Assembly (NCBI GenBank): GCA_022340345.1
Contig: JAJDOE010000068.1
Span: 1 to 37,527 of the forward strand
Source: Gammaproteobacteria bacterium
GTDB lineage: Bacteria; Pseudomonadota; Gammaproteobacteria; HyVt-429
DNA length: 37,527 nucleotides
Direction of reading: 5' to 3'
Shown: one piece after another, positions 26,733 to 34,447 of the stretch
Numbering within the stretch: position 1 is the first letter of the stretch
How the letters are laid out: every line of letters begins with the position of its first letter
Notes under the pieces: model-generated
The model's input: the letters and a program-made list of their open reading frames with translations, nothing else
Databases searched by the model: none
Told to the model about the DNA's origin: nothing
Translations under genes and position numbers: made by a program

Positions 26733-27937
26733 AACTGCTGGAAAGCCTGCGCTTCGCCTTCCAGGCCCTCACGGGATTCCGACTGCGCAGCATTCTGATG
26801 GTGCTGGCCATGAGCATCGGCGTGGCCTCGGTGATGATTCTTACCGGCATTGGGGAAGGGGCGCGTGGCTACGTATCGGGCCAGTTTGCCTCGCTGGGCA
26901 CCCATATGCTCATCGTGATCCCCGGCCGCACGGAGACCGGCGGCGCCGGCGCCGCATTCACGGTGCCGGATACCCCACGGGACCTCACTCTCGATGACGC
27001 CATTGCGCTCCGGCGCAGCGCCCACGTATCGATGGTGGCGCCGGTGGTGCTGGGTTCCGGGCTGGTTTCCGCGAAGGGTCGCGAACGGGATATCCCGATC
27101 CTGGGATCCACCCGCGAATTGTTCACCATTCGTCACTGGGAACTGTCTCAGGGGACCGCTCTCCCGGAAGGAGACCTGCAGCGGGACACGCCGGTATGCG
27201 TGTTGGGTTCCAAGGTGCGCAAAGAACTATTCGGGGCGGATCCGGTGCTGGGAGAATGGCTGCGCGTCGGTGACCGACGAATGCGCATCATCGGCGTACT
27301 GCGTCCGGGCGGCATGTCGGTGGGCGTAGATGTGGATGACGTGGTACTGGTGCCGGTCGCGACCGCCCAGGCCCTGTTCAATTCGCCCTCGCTGTTTCGG
27401 ATCATGGTGTCGGCCACCCGCCGCGAAAGTATCGAGCCGGCCCGCCGATTTGTGCGCGATACCCTTCGTGAGCGCCACCAGGGTGAAGAAGACGTGACAG
27501 TGATTACGCAAGACGCAGTGCTCGCCACTTTCGACCAGATCCTCGGTGCGCTGACCCTGGCGGTAGGCGGCATCGGCGCCATCAGTCTGGTAGTAGCCGG
27601 CATCCTGGTAATGAACGTAATGCTGGTAGCGGTCAGCCAGCGTACCGCCGAGATCGGCCTGCTCAAGGCACTGGGTGCGCGCCGAAGCGGCATCCTGCAG
27701 CTGTTTCTGTACGAGGCAGTGCTGTTATGCCTGCTCGGGGCGGTGGTGGGCACCCTCGTCGGGCAGGCGGGAGTCTGGGCGCTGGCCAGCACCTACCCAC
27801 AGGTACCCGTGGCAACTCCGTTGTGGGCGTGGATCGCGGGCGTTTCGGTGGCGGTCGTCACCGGCGTGTTGTTTGGCGTCCTGCCGGCACGCCGCGCCGC
27901 CGACCTGGACCCGGTTACGGCCCTGTCGAGGCGTTGA
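26729..27937 (+). CDS. MacB-like ABC permease, first of two
   Basis: A 402-residue permease with one N-terminal helix (about 20-42), a large periplasmic MacB core domain (about 45-265) and three C-terminal helices in an FtsX domain (about 275-390) with QRTAEIGLLKALGARR and LPARRAADLDPVTAL. This is the membrane half of a MacB transporter, here separate from the ATPase. The ATGA overlap with the ATPase gene shows coupling. It probably forms a heterodimer with the next gene product. Confidence 0.92.
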   Translation: MKLLESLRFAFQALTGFRLRSILMVLAMSIGVASVMILTGIGEGARGYVSGQFASLGTHMLIVIPGRTETGGAGAAFTVPDTPRDLTLDDAIALRRSAHVSMVAPVVLGSGLVSAKGRERDIPILGSTRELFTIRHWELSQGTALPEGDLQRDTPVCVLGSKVRKELFGADPVLGEWLRVGDRRMRIIGVLRPGGMSVGVDVDDVVLVPVATAQALFNSPSLFRIMVSATRRESIEPARRFVRDTLRERHQGEEDVTVITQDAVLATFDQILGALTLAVGGIGAISLVVAGILVMNVMLVAVSQRTAEIGLLKALGARRSGILQLFLYEAVLLCLLGAVVGTLVGQAGVWALASTYPQVPVATPLWAWIAGVSVAVVTGVLFGVLPARRAADLDPVTALSRR

Positions 27938-27940
27938 TGC

Positions 27941-29137
27941 ATGCGTACCGCCGACCTGGTAACCCTGACCGCCGGCAGCATCGTCGCCCAGCGTGGCCGT
28001 AGCGGGCTGACTGCGCTGGGAATCGCGGTGGGAATTGCGGCGGTAGTGTTGCTGACCTCCATCGGCGAGGGACTGCACCGGTTCGTGGTGTCGGAATTTA
28101 CTCAATTCGGTACCAACATCATTGCGGTCAATCCCGGGCAGGCGACCACTTTCGGTGCCTCGGTCGGGATTTACGGCACCGTGCGGCCTCTGACGCTGGA
28201 GGACAGCGACGCCCTCGCCCAGCTACCCGGTGTCGAAGGCGCGGTGCCGTTCTCCCAGGGGAATGCGGAAATCAAGGCCAACGGACGCTCGCGGCGCACC
28301 ATGGTCTACGGTGCCGGGCCCATGTTTCCGCAGGTCCTGAAGTTCCAGGTCGCCTCCGGCCGGTTCCTTCCGGACGACGACCCGCGCTCCGCGCGCGCGT
28401 TCGCGGTGTTGGGCAGTCGCCTGCGCGAGGAACTGTTCGGAGATAAGAACCCGCTGGGAGAGCGTATTCGTGTCGGTGGCGCCCGTTTCCGGATCATCGG
28501 GGTCATGGAGAGCAAAGGACAGGTGCTGGGCTTCGATCTCGACGACACCATCTATCTCCCAACCGCCCGTGCGATGGAACTGTTCAATCGCGAGGGCGTC
28601 GTGGAAATCGACCTGATCTTCAGCGAGGGCCGCGAGGCCGAAGTGGCCGAAGGTATCCGGCGGGTGATTTCCGCCCGACACGGACGTGATGACGTCACCA
28701 TCACCACCCAGAAACAGATGATGGACGTCCTGGGCTCGGTGCTCGACGTGCTGACGCTGGCGGTGGGAATTCTGGGAGGCATTTCCTTGCTGGTGGGAGC
28801 CGTGGGCATCCTTACCATCATGACCATTGCGGTCACGGAACGTACCGGAGAAATCGGCCTGCTTCGCGCGCTCGGCGCTGGCCGTGGTCAGGTACTTGCC
28901 CTGTTCCTCGGCGAGGCGGTGGTGCTGGCGACCGCCGGTGGGCTGGCGGGACTCGGCCTGGGTTTCGGAATCGGTGCCCTGCTGTCCGCCGCGGTTCCGA
29001 CCCTGCCGGTGCATACGCCCCTGAGCTTCGTGGCGCTGGCACTGGCAATGGCTGGGGGAATTGGCCTGTTGGCCGGGGTCCTGCCGGCACGGCGCGCCGC
29101 CGCCATGGACCCAATCGAGGCCTTGCGGGCCGAGTAA
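27941..29137 (+). CDS. MacB-like ABC permease, second of two
   Basis: A 398-residue protein of the same design as the previous one: an N-terminal helix, a periplasmic MacB core and an FtsX domain with ERTGEIGLLRALGAGRGQ and LPARRAAAMDPIEALRAE. The start is the ATG at 27941, three bases after the previous stop. Two different permease subunits with one ATPase and one adaptor make a complete MacAB-like exporter lacking only the outer-membrane channel. The cargo is unknown; peptides, lipids or macrolide-like compounds are options. Confidence 0.92.
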   Translation: MRTADLVTLTAGSIVAQRGRSGLTALGIAVGIAAVVLLTSIGEGLHRFVVSEFTQFGTNIIAVNPGQATTFGASVGIYGTVRPLTLEDSDALAQLPGVEGAVPFSQGNAEIKANGRSRRTMVYGAGPMFPQVLKFQVASGRFLPDDDPRSARAFAVLGSRLREELFGDKNPLGERIRVGGARFRIIGVMESKGQVLGFDLDDTIYLPTARAMELFNREGVVEIDLIFSEGREAEVAEGIRRVISARHGRDDVTITTQKQMMDVLGSVLDVLTLAVGILGGISLLVGAVGILTIMTIAVTERTGEIGLLRALGAGRGQVLALFLGEAVVLATAGGLAGLGLGFGIGALLSAAVPTLPVHTPLSFVALALAMAGGIGLLAGVLPARRAAAMDPIEALRAE

Positions 29138-29154
29138 GCGCACCCCGGCAATTT

Positions 29155-29172
29155 CGCGGCGCCGGCGCCGCG
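29155..29172. repeat. 18-bp perfect GC palindrome after the ABC operon
   Basis: CGCGGCGCCGGCGCCGCG is a perfect palindrome 18 bases after the permease stop codon. It is too tight for a simple hairpin loop but can be part of a cruciform or a binding site. It is followed by the hairpin at 29191-29213. Confidence 0.6.
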
Positions 29173-29190
29173 ACCCGATTCGCCATGGGA

Positions 29191-29213
29191 AAGGGGCCCA
29201 CGCAGGGCCCCTT
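29191..29213. terminator. Hairpin between convergent genes, possible terminator
   Basis: AAGGGGCCC (29191-29199) pairs perfectly with GGGCCCCTT (29205-29213) around a 5-nt loop. It lies between the ABC permease and the minus-strand 33-residue gene, so it could stop transcription from both sides. No T-run follows on the plus strand, only CTT within the stem. Confidence 0.55.
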
Positions 29214-29252
29214 GCGAATCCGGACTTTGGGCCGGGTCCTTGTTTAGCTTGT

Positions 29253-29354
29253 TTAGCCAGCCGGCTTGTTGGTGCTCCGTTCATCAGCCGTCGCACCGTC
29301 GGCAATTGCAAGAAACGGCAGCGCCGCTGCAACTATCAGGCTCGATCGCTTCAT
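29253..29354 (-). CDS. 33-residue secreted peptide, unknown
   Basis: A very small gene whose product is MKRS, a hydrophobic core (about 5-18) and a short polar tail ADERSTNKPAG, that is, a signal peptide with about ten mature residues. AGGAAGGA at 29359-29366 is placed four bases before the ATG, which is better than most sites in the window and the main reason to believe it. A second in-frame TAA follows the stop. Function unknown. Confidence 0.5.
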   Translation of the reverse strand: MKRSSLIVAAALPFLAIADGATADERSTNKPAG

Positions 29355-29358
29355 GCCG

Positions 29359-29366
29359 TCCTTCCT
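29359..29366 (-). promoter_or_regulatory. Ribosome binding site of the 33-residue peptide gene
   Basis: AGGAAGGA on the minus strand, four bases before the ATG at 29354. It decides the start inside a longer open frame that reaches back to 29561. Confidence 0.6.
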
Positions 29367-29463
29367 CAAGTTCGCAAATGACCAGGGATTGACGTCGCCT
29401 GGCCGCCGTCCCGACCGGTGGAAACCGGCGGCTGCGCCGCCCGGGCGCACCGCCCTTGAACCG

Positions 29464-29661
29464 TCAGTCACACTCGGGCTCGGTTTGCTCGCCTGCGGCG
29501 CCCTTTCTCTCTCCCTTGCCCTCCTGGCCGCTGGTCTTTCCCTCTTCGGGCTTCTGGTCATCCGCCTGGCACCAGGGGGAGATACCGGTGGCGAGGTCTG
29601 CCTGGGCGGGAACGTTCACCGCCACCAGCAGGGCCAGCATCGAAACCAGGCGCATCTTCAT
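29464..29661 (-). CDS. 65-residue secreted acidic protein with two Cys, unknown
   Basis: A small protein with a clear signal peptide (MKMR, hydrophobic core, cleavage after VPAQA near residue 21). The mature part of about 44 residues is hydrophilic, rich in Glu, Lys, Gly and Gln, with one Cys near the start (SPWCQ) and one next to the C-terminus (EPECD). The Cys could form a disulfide or bind a metal. CAGGAG at 29670-29675 is eight bases before the ATG. No family recognised. It shares strand and a secretion signal with the 33-residue gene 109 bp downstream. Confidence 0.6.
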   Translation of the reverse strand: MKMRLVSMLALLVAVNVPAQADLATGISPWCQADDQKPEEGKTSGQEGKGERKGAAGEQTEPECD

Positions 29662-29669
29662 GAGTCGAA

Positions 29670-29675
29670 CTCCTG
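29670..29675 (-). promoter_or_regulatory. Ribosome binding site of the 65-residue protein gene
   Basis: CAGGAG on the minus strand, eight bases before the ATG at 29661. It selects this start within an open frame that extends back to 30084. Confidence 0.55.
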
Positions 29676-29845
29676 CTCGTATCGGCATCCCGGTCGCGGG
29701 GCGCCACGGGTTGGCTTTCATCCCGGACACCCGGGCCAGGATCGCAAATCGAGGGTTTCGCGCGAAGAAAGCTTGCCACCCTGACGAATCAACCGGTGCC
29801 GGGCCGAGGCCAATGGTCAGCCCCGGACGGTCAAGCGAGCAGTCT

Positions 29846-30109
29846 TCAGGTCGTTTTGTGTGGTCGCGCATCGCTCGGCGCATCGGCTTCTCCGCTGAAG
29901 TCCGGGTCGCCCGGCTTGGGGCCAAAATTCTCGAGCTTTTTCTGGTGGAGAACGTAGGCGGCGAGTTCGGCCTCGGCATCCTCTTTACTGTCGAAGGGCC
30001 CCATGATGGGACCTTCGCGGGTGGAAAAAAACCACCGCCCATTCTCACAGCAAACCCGTCCTGCCCGAAAGCGCGTCGGTGCATCGTCCGGATCAGTCTT
30101 TCTTTTCAT
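29846..30109 (-). CDS. Small DUF6316-like protein
   Basis: An 87-residue cytoplasmic protein. Its core, about residues 14-55, reads RAGRVCCENGRWFFSTREGPIM and then GPFDSKEDAEAELAAYV, the pattern of short gammaproteobacterial proteins grouped as DUF6316; the tail is polar and disordered. The ATG at 30109 follows a purine-rich GGGAGAGAG stretch; an ATG at 30136 would add nine residues. Function unknown. The 184 bp between it and the 65-residue gene show no further gene. Confidence 0.7.
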   Translation of the reverse strand: MKRKTDPDDAPTRFRAGRVCCENGRWFFSTREGPIMGPFDSKEDAEAELAAYVLHQKKLENFGPKPGDPDFSGEADAPSDARPHKTT

Positions 30110-30251
30110 CTGCTCTCTCCCCGGTGTAGCTTTCATTCTGCCATATTGAGGAAGAACCGCGAATCAAGCGGGATGGGCGATCCGTACGCTGAGCGATTGC
30201 CTTCTTTCGCTTCAGGGTTATCATTCGCCGGATTTTGCGAGAGGGTCAAGC

Positions 30252-30740
30252 GTGGATTCGCCCAAAAAGTGCGTACGGAACGGGTTCCTGGGGTTCTGCC
30301 TGCTGCTGATCGCCGCCTGCGGCGGAACCGACAAGGGCGTGGATTTCGCCCTGCGGGACGTGGATGGCGCCTTGCACCGGCTTTCCGACTACCGCGGGCG
30401 CTGGGTGGTGGTCAACTTCTGGGCTACCTGGTGCGGCCCGTGCCTTGCCGAAATTCCGGAACTCAACCGGCTGGCGGAAAAACACGCGGAACGGGTACGT
30501 GTCATTGGGATCAATTTCGAGGAGATCGATGCCGAGACCCTGCGCCGTTTCATCGCCAGGCACCGGATCGGCTACCTGGTGGTCCGCAACGGCGACCAGC
30601 CGATTGTTCCCTTTGAGCCGCTGAAAGGCCTGCCCGCTTCATTTTTCATCGATCCGGACGGCAACTACGTGGCGCGACAGGTGGGTCGGGTGAGTTTTTC
30701 GATGCTGGAGAAATTCCTGCGCGAGGAAGCCGCGTTCTAG
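30252..30740 (+). CDS. TlpA/ResA-like thioredoxin-fold lipoprotein
   Basis: A 162-residue envelope protein with a lipoprotein signal (lipobox LIAAC, lipidated C23) and a thioredoxin-like domain with the active site WCGPC (C61, C64). The cis-Pro loop is in GLPASFFID. Such proteins reduce or exchange disulfides in the periplasm, for example for cytochrome or metal-centre assembly. The start is a GTG preceded by GAGAGGG. It stands alone on its strand, 91 bp before the DUF3530 gene; its client is unknown. Confidence 0.9.
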   Translation: MDSPKKCVRNGFLGFCLLLIAACGGTDKGVDFALRDVDGALHRLSDYRGRWVVVNFWATWCGPCLAEIPELNRLAEKHAERVRVIGINFEEIDAETLRRFIARHRIGYLVVRNGDQPIVPFEPLKGLPASFFIDPDGNYVARQVGRVSFSMLEKFLREEAAF

Positions 30741-30831
30741 GTTTCAGACGCGCGGAAGCCGTTTGCGGGATAGCAACGCAACAGTTCGCCCCGACGACGA
30801 CAGTCTACGGAGCGAAACGGGAAACCGGGTG

Positions 30832-31614
30832 ATGCGAATCAACAGAGTCTTTTTCGCTGCATTGGCAGCGCTGCTGACCAGTCCCGCGGGTGCTTCCGAT
30901 CTCGAGCGCGAACGGCGCATGGCAGTTGAAGTGAAAGCCGGACTGTTCACCGGCGAGCCGCTACAACTGGATGCGGATGGCACCCCCTTTCTCGCCATCT
31001 TCACCGCAAGCGAGGCTCCGCAAGCCCGCGGTGGCGTCGTCATCCTGCACGGCCGCGGATTTCACCCCGACTGGCCCCAGGTAGCCGGCCCGCTTCGATC
31101 CGGCCTGGCGGTAAAAGGCTGGCACAGTCTGTCCCTGCAGATGCCGGTGCTGGCCACGGACGCCAAATACTTCGACTACGTGCCCGTTTTTCCGGAGGCT
31201 TTTCCACGCATCGAAGCGGGAATTCGGTTTATGAAGGACAAGGGAATCAAGCCGATCATTCTGATCGCGCACAGTTGCGGCGTACATATGGCCATGGCCT
31301 GGATTCGCGCGCGTGGCGAGCCGGGTATCGACGGTTTCGCCGGAATCGGCATGGGCGCTACCGACTACCAGCAGAAAATGGCGGAACCCTTGCCGCTGGC
31401 GAGCATGCGGGTTCCGGTGCTGGACCTGTACGGCGCCGACGACTACCCGGCGGTTCTTCGCATGGCGCCGCAGCGCCTGGCGGCGATCCGCAAGGCGGCC
31501 AACCCGCGCTCCCGCCAGCAGAGGGTGCCGGCAGCAGATCACTACTTCACGGATCGGGGCGACGTCCTGGTCGAGACGGTGAACGCCTGGCTGGCAACTC
31601 TGGCTGTCGAGTAG
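30832..31614 (+). CDS. DUF3530 family secreted alpha/beta-hydrolase-like protein
   Basis: A 260-residue protein with a signal peptide (MRINRVFFAALAALLTSPAGA). GGVVILHGRGFHPDW is the oxyanion-hole side of an alpha/beta hydrolase, and AHSCGVHMA stands at the nucleophile elbow, so the usual GxSxG is AxSxG-like (HSCG). A late His in PAADHYF could complete the triad, with Asp in YGADD. This is the DUF3530 pattern. I prefer the ATG at 30832 because it starts the signal peptide; an ATG at 30763 would put 23 polar residues before it. Substrate unknown. Confidence 0.82.
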   Translation: MRINRVFFAALAALLTSPAGASDLERERRMAVEVKAGLFTGEPLQLDADGTPFLAIFTASEAPQARGGVVILHGRGFHPDWPQVAGPLRSGLAVKGWHSLSLQMPVLATDAKYFDYVPVFPEAFPRIEAGIRFMKDKGIKPIILIAHSCGVHMAMAWIRARGEPGIDGFAGIGMGATDYQQKMAEPLPLASMRVPVLDLYGADDYPAVLRMAPQRLAAIRKAANPRSRQQRVPAADHYFTDRGDVLVETVNAWLATLAVE

Positions 31615-31791
31615 CCGTGCCGCCGGACGAACCCACCCCGGGCGGACCAGGCACCCCCCGCGCGCCGCCGCTCCGCGGCCCATACCTACCCGCACGGCCA
31701 GACCGGGTCCTGCATCGCCATTCACCGGCCGACTTGCGCCGGACGGGATTTCCCGCACAATGCGCCTGCCCTGGCACCAACCGGAAACCCC

Positions 31792-32859
31792 ATGCCCGCG
31801 CGACATACCACAGAAGATCTGCGCATCCGCGAGATTCGCGAGGTCAGCTCGCCGCAATTGCTGCACCAGGAACTGCCCCTGGGGGACGCGGCGGCGAAAA
31901 CCGTGGTACGTACCCGAACTGGCATAGCGGACATTCTTCACGGTCGCGACGACCGCCTGCTGGTGGTGGCGGGCCCCTGCTCCATCCATGACCCGGCGGC
32001 GGCGCTGGAGTACGCGCAACGCCTGCGCGCCGCCAGCGTGCGATACGCCGCCGAGCTGCTGCTGGTGATGCGGGTGTATTTTGAGAAACCCCGCACCACA
32101 GTCGGCTGGAAGGGTCTTATCAATGACCCGGGGCTGGATGGCAGCTTCGACATCAACCGCGGTCTGCGCCTGGCCAGACAGTTGCTGCTGGATCTCAATA
32201 ACGTGGGAATGCCCGCGGCCACCGAGTTCCTGGACCTGGTAACGCCCCAGTACATTGCCGACCTCGTGAGCTGGGGGGCCATCGGCGCGCGAACCACCGA
32301 GAGCCAGGTACACCGTGAACTGGCTTCCGGCCTGTCCTGCCCGGTGGGCTTCAAGAACGGCACCGATGGCACCCTGCGAATCGCGGTGGATGCAATCCGC
32401 TCCGCCAGCGAGGCCCACCATTTCCTTTCCCTGACCATGGACGGCCATTCAGCCATTTTTTCCACCACCGGAAACGGCGATTGCCACGTGATTCTCCGCG
32501 GCGGGCGGCGCCCCAATTTTGATACCGCCGCCGTGGAGGAGGCCTGCCAGCAATTGATGGATGCGGAACTGGTGCCGCGGGTGATGATCGACTTCAGCCA
32601 CGCCAACAGCGGCAAGCAGTTCCAGCGGCAACTCTCGGTGGGCGCCAACGTATCCGCGCAGGTGGCGGGCGGGGAAACCCGCATTATAGGCACCATGATC
32701 GAAAGCCACCTGGAGCCGGGCCGCCAGGATGTGGTGCCGGGCAGGCCGCTGGCCCACGGCGTGAGCATCACCGACGCCTGCCTGGGCTGGGCCGACACCG
32801 AGCCGCTGCTGGCCCAGCTCGCCGACGCCGTCCAACGGCGGCGTCGAAACACCCGATGA
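31792..32859 (+). CDS. aroG: 3-deoxy-7-phosphoheptulonate (DAHP) synthase, class I
   Basis: Condenses phosphoenolpyruvate and erythrose 4-phosphate, the first step of the shikimate pathway. The 355-residue protein follows E. coli AroG along its length: LLVVAGPCSIHDP (metal ligand C63), VMRVYFEKPRTTVGWKGL, ARTTESQVHRELASGLSCPVGFKNGTDGT, IDFSHANS and SITDACLGW. The feedback type (Phe, Tyr or Trp) cannot be told from the sequence with certainty, so aroG is used in the broad sense. It has 177 bp of non-coding sequence before it, with no strong promoter that I can name. Confidence 0.94.
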   Translation: MPARHTTEDLRIREIREVSSPQLLHQELPLGDAAAKTVVRTRTGIADILHGRDDRLLVVAGPCSIHDPAAALEYAQRLRAASVRYAAELLLVMRVYFEKPRTTVGWKGLINDPGLDGSFDINRGLRLARQLLLDLNNVGMPAATEFLDLVTPQYIADLVSWGAIGARTTESQVHRELASGLSCPVGFKNGTDGTLRIAVDAIRSASEAHHFLSLTMDGHSAIFSTTGNGDCHVILRGGRRPNFDTAAVEEACQQLMDAELVPRVMIDFSHANSGKQFQRQLSVGANVSAQVAGGETRIIGTMIESHLEPGRQDVVPGRPLAHGVSITDACLGWADTEPLLAQLADAVQRRRRNTR

Positions 32860-32961
32860 CCCCATCGCCATTCCGCCGACGCCGGCGCTGACACCTACCG
32901 GAAAATCCCTTAGCATTCGACCCGACCGGCCGCTGTTCCGGAGGGGGGAAATACCGGCATC

Positions 32962-34017
32962 ATGAACGCCTGGCTCGAACAGTCTTTTTATGGAAATACC
33001 GCCCTGGAATGGGGCATCGCCCTGGGCATCATCGCCGGGGCGATCGTCCTGTCCAAGCTGGTGTACTGGATACTCGGTTCCGTCGTGCGCCGCATGGCGG
33101 CGAAGACCGACACCCGGCTCGACAATATCGCGATTGATATGCTCGAAGAGCCGGCGGTGGCATTCATCGTGCTTGCCGGCGTCAACTATGCGCTGAACAC
33201 CCTGAGCCTCCCCGCCGGGCTGGAGGCATTCCTCGACAAGGTCCTCGGCTTGCTGATCGCGCTGACCATCACCTGGCTGGCGGCGCGCCTGTTCGATTCC
33301 ATCTACAAGGAATACATCCTGCCGCTGTCGGCCAAGACCGACACCGACCTGGACGACCAGTTACTGCCGATCCTGCGCAAGACGGTCAAGGCCGCCATCT
33401 GGGCGTTCGGCCTGATCATCGGCTTCAACAATGCCGGCTACGACGTGGCTGCGCTGCTCGCGGGTATCGGCATCGGCGGCCTGGCGCTGGCCATGGCGGC
33501 CAAGGACTCGGTTTCGAACGTATTTGGCGGGTTCACGATCATCATGGACCAGCCCTTCTCCATCGGCGACCGCGTGCAGGTGGCCGGACACGACGGTACC
33601 GTCGAGGAAATCGGAATCCGCAGCACCCGACTTCGCACCCTGGAAGGCCGCGAGGTCTCGATCCCGAATTCGAAGTTCACCGACTCCACGGTGGAGAACG
33701 TCTCCCGGGAGCCGTCCCGCAAGGTGGTCAGTAATCTCGGGCTGACCTACGACACGACGCCGGATCAGATGCGCGAGGCCATGGATATCCTCAGAAGGGT
33801 CGCGGGCGACAACGCCAGCCTGGAAGAGAAAGTCACCGTGGCCTTCAACGCCTTTGGCGACTCCGCCATGAACATCCTTTTCATTTACTATATAAAGAGT
33901 GGCGCCGACATTGCCGGCACCCAGTCCGAGATCAACCTGGCGATCCTTGATGCCTTCAATTCCGCTGGCCTCGAATTCGCCTTTCCCACACAAATGCACT
34001 ACACCAAGGCTGTTTAA
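32962..34017 (+). CDS. MscS family mechanosensitive ion channel
   Basis: A 351-residue inner-membrane channel that opens on membrane tension and protects against osmotic downshock. Four or more hydrophobic segments lie in residues 15-185; the pore helix is the Gly/Ala-rich AALLAGIGIGGLALAMAAKDSVSNVFGG region (about 158-185), followed by the beta domain (DQPFSIGDRVQV, GTVEEIGIRSTRLRT, IPNSKF) and the alpha/beta C-terminal domain. GGAGGGGGG lies upstream of the ATG but rather far. Downstream, 15 bp away, is the DUF4332 gene. Confidence 0.92.
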   Translation: MNAWLEQSFYGNTALEWGIALGIIAGAIVLSKLVYWILGSVVRRMAAKTDTRLDNIAIDMLEEPAVAFIVLAGVNYALNTLSLPAGLEAFLDKVLGLLIALTITWLAARLFDSIYKEYILPLSAKTDTDLDDQLLPILRKTVKAAIWAFGLIIGFNNAGYDVAALLAGIGIGGLALAMAAKDSVSNVFGGFTIIMDQPFSIGDRVQVAGHDGTVEEIGIRSTRLRTLEGREVSIPNSKFTDSTVENVSREPSRKVVSNLGLTYDTTPDQMREAMDILRRVAGDNASLEEKVTVAFNAFGDSAMNILFIYYIKSGADIAGTQSEINLAILDAFNSAGLEFAFPTQMHYTKAV

Positions 34018-34032
34018 TAAGGAGATCTCCGA

Positions 34033-34440
34033 ATGTCCAAGTCCATTGAAGCCATCGAAGGTATCGGACCGAAATACGGCGCCAAGCTGCGCAAGATTGG
34101 TTGCAGCAGTCCTGCCGCTCTGCTTCGCGATGGAGCCACTCGCAAGGGACGCAGCGCTATCGCCCAGAATTCGGGTATCAGCGAAAAAATCGTGATGCGT
34201 TGCGTCAACATGGCGGACCTGTTCCGCATCAAGGGTGTGGCCAGCCAGTACGCGGAACTGCTGGAAGCCGCCGGTGTGGATACCATCAAGGAATTGCGCA
34301 ATCGCCGCGCTGACAATCTGACCGTGGCCATGCAGACCACAAACGCGAAGAAGAAACTGGTTCGCCAGGTTCCGAGCGAGAAAATGGTGGCCGGCTGGAT
34401 AGCGCAGGCCAAGACCCTGAAACCCGCCGTCACGTACTGA
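34033..34440 (+). CDS. DUF4332 helix-hairpin-helix protein
   Basis: A 135-residue cytoplasmic protein with two helix-hairpin-helix-like motifs: IEAIEGIGPKYGAKLRKIG (about 5-23) and MADLFRIKGVASQYAELLEAAGV (about 60-82), each followed by a short helix. This is the DUF4332 pattern, a fold related to non-specific DNA-binding domains, though DNA binding is not shown. AAGGAG eight bases before the ATG is a strong site. It lies between the MscS channel and the HerA-like ATPase, with gaps of 15 and 7 bp. Confidence 0.85.
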   Translation: MSKSIEAIEGIGPKYGAKLRKIGCSSPAALLRDGATRKGRSAIAQNSGISEKIVMRCVNMADLFRIKGVASQYAELLEAAGVDTIKELRNRRADNLTVAMQTTNAKKKLVRQVPSEKMVAGWIAQAKTLKPAVTY

Positions 34441-34447
34441 GCGGCGC

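Noticed and set aside
29662-29845. Possible further small gene between the 65-residue gene and the DUF6316-like gene
   Set aside because: No start with a ribosome site and a plausible product on either strand.
29456-30616. 386-codon plus-strand frame over the small genes
   Set aside because: No ribosome site or domain. It overlaps three minus-strand small genes with better start signals and runs into the TlpA-like gene.
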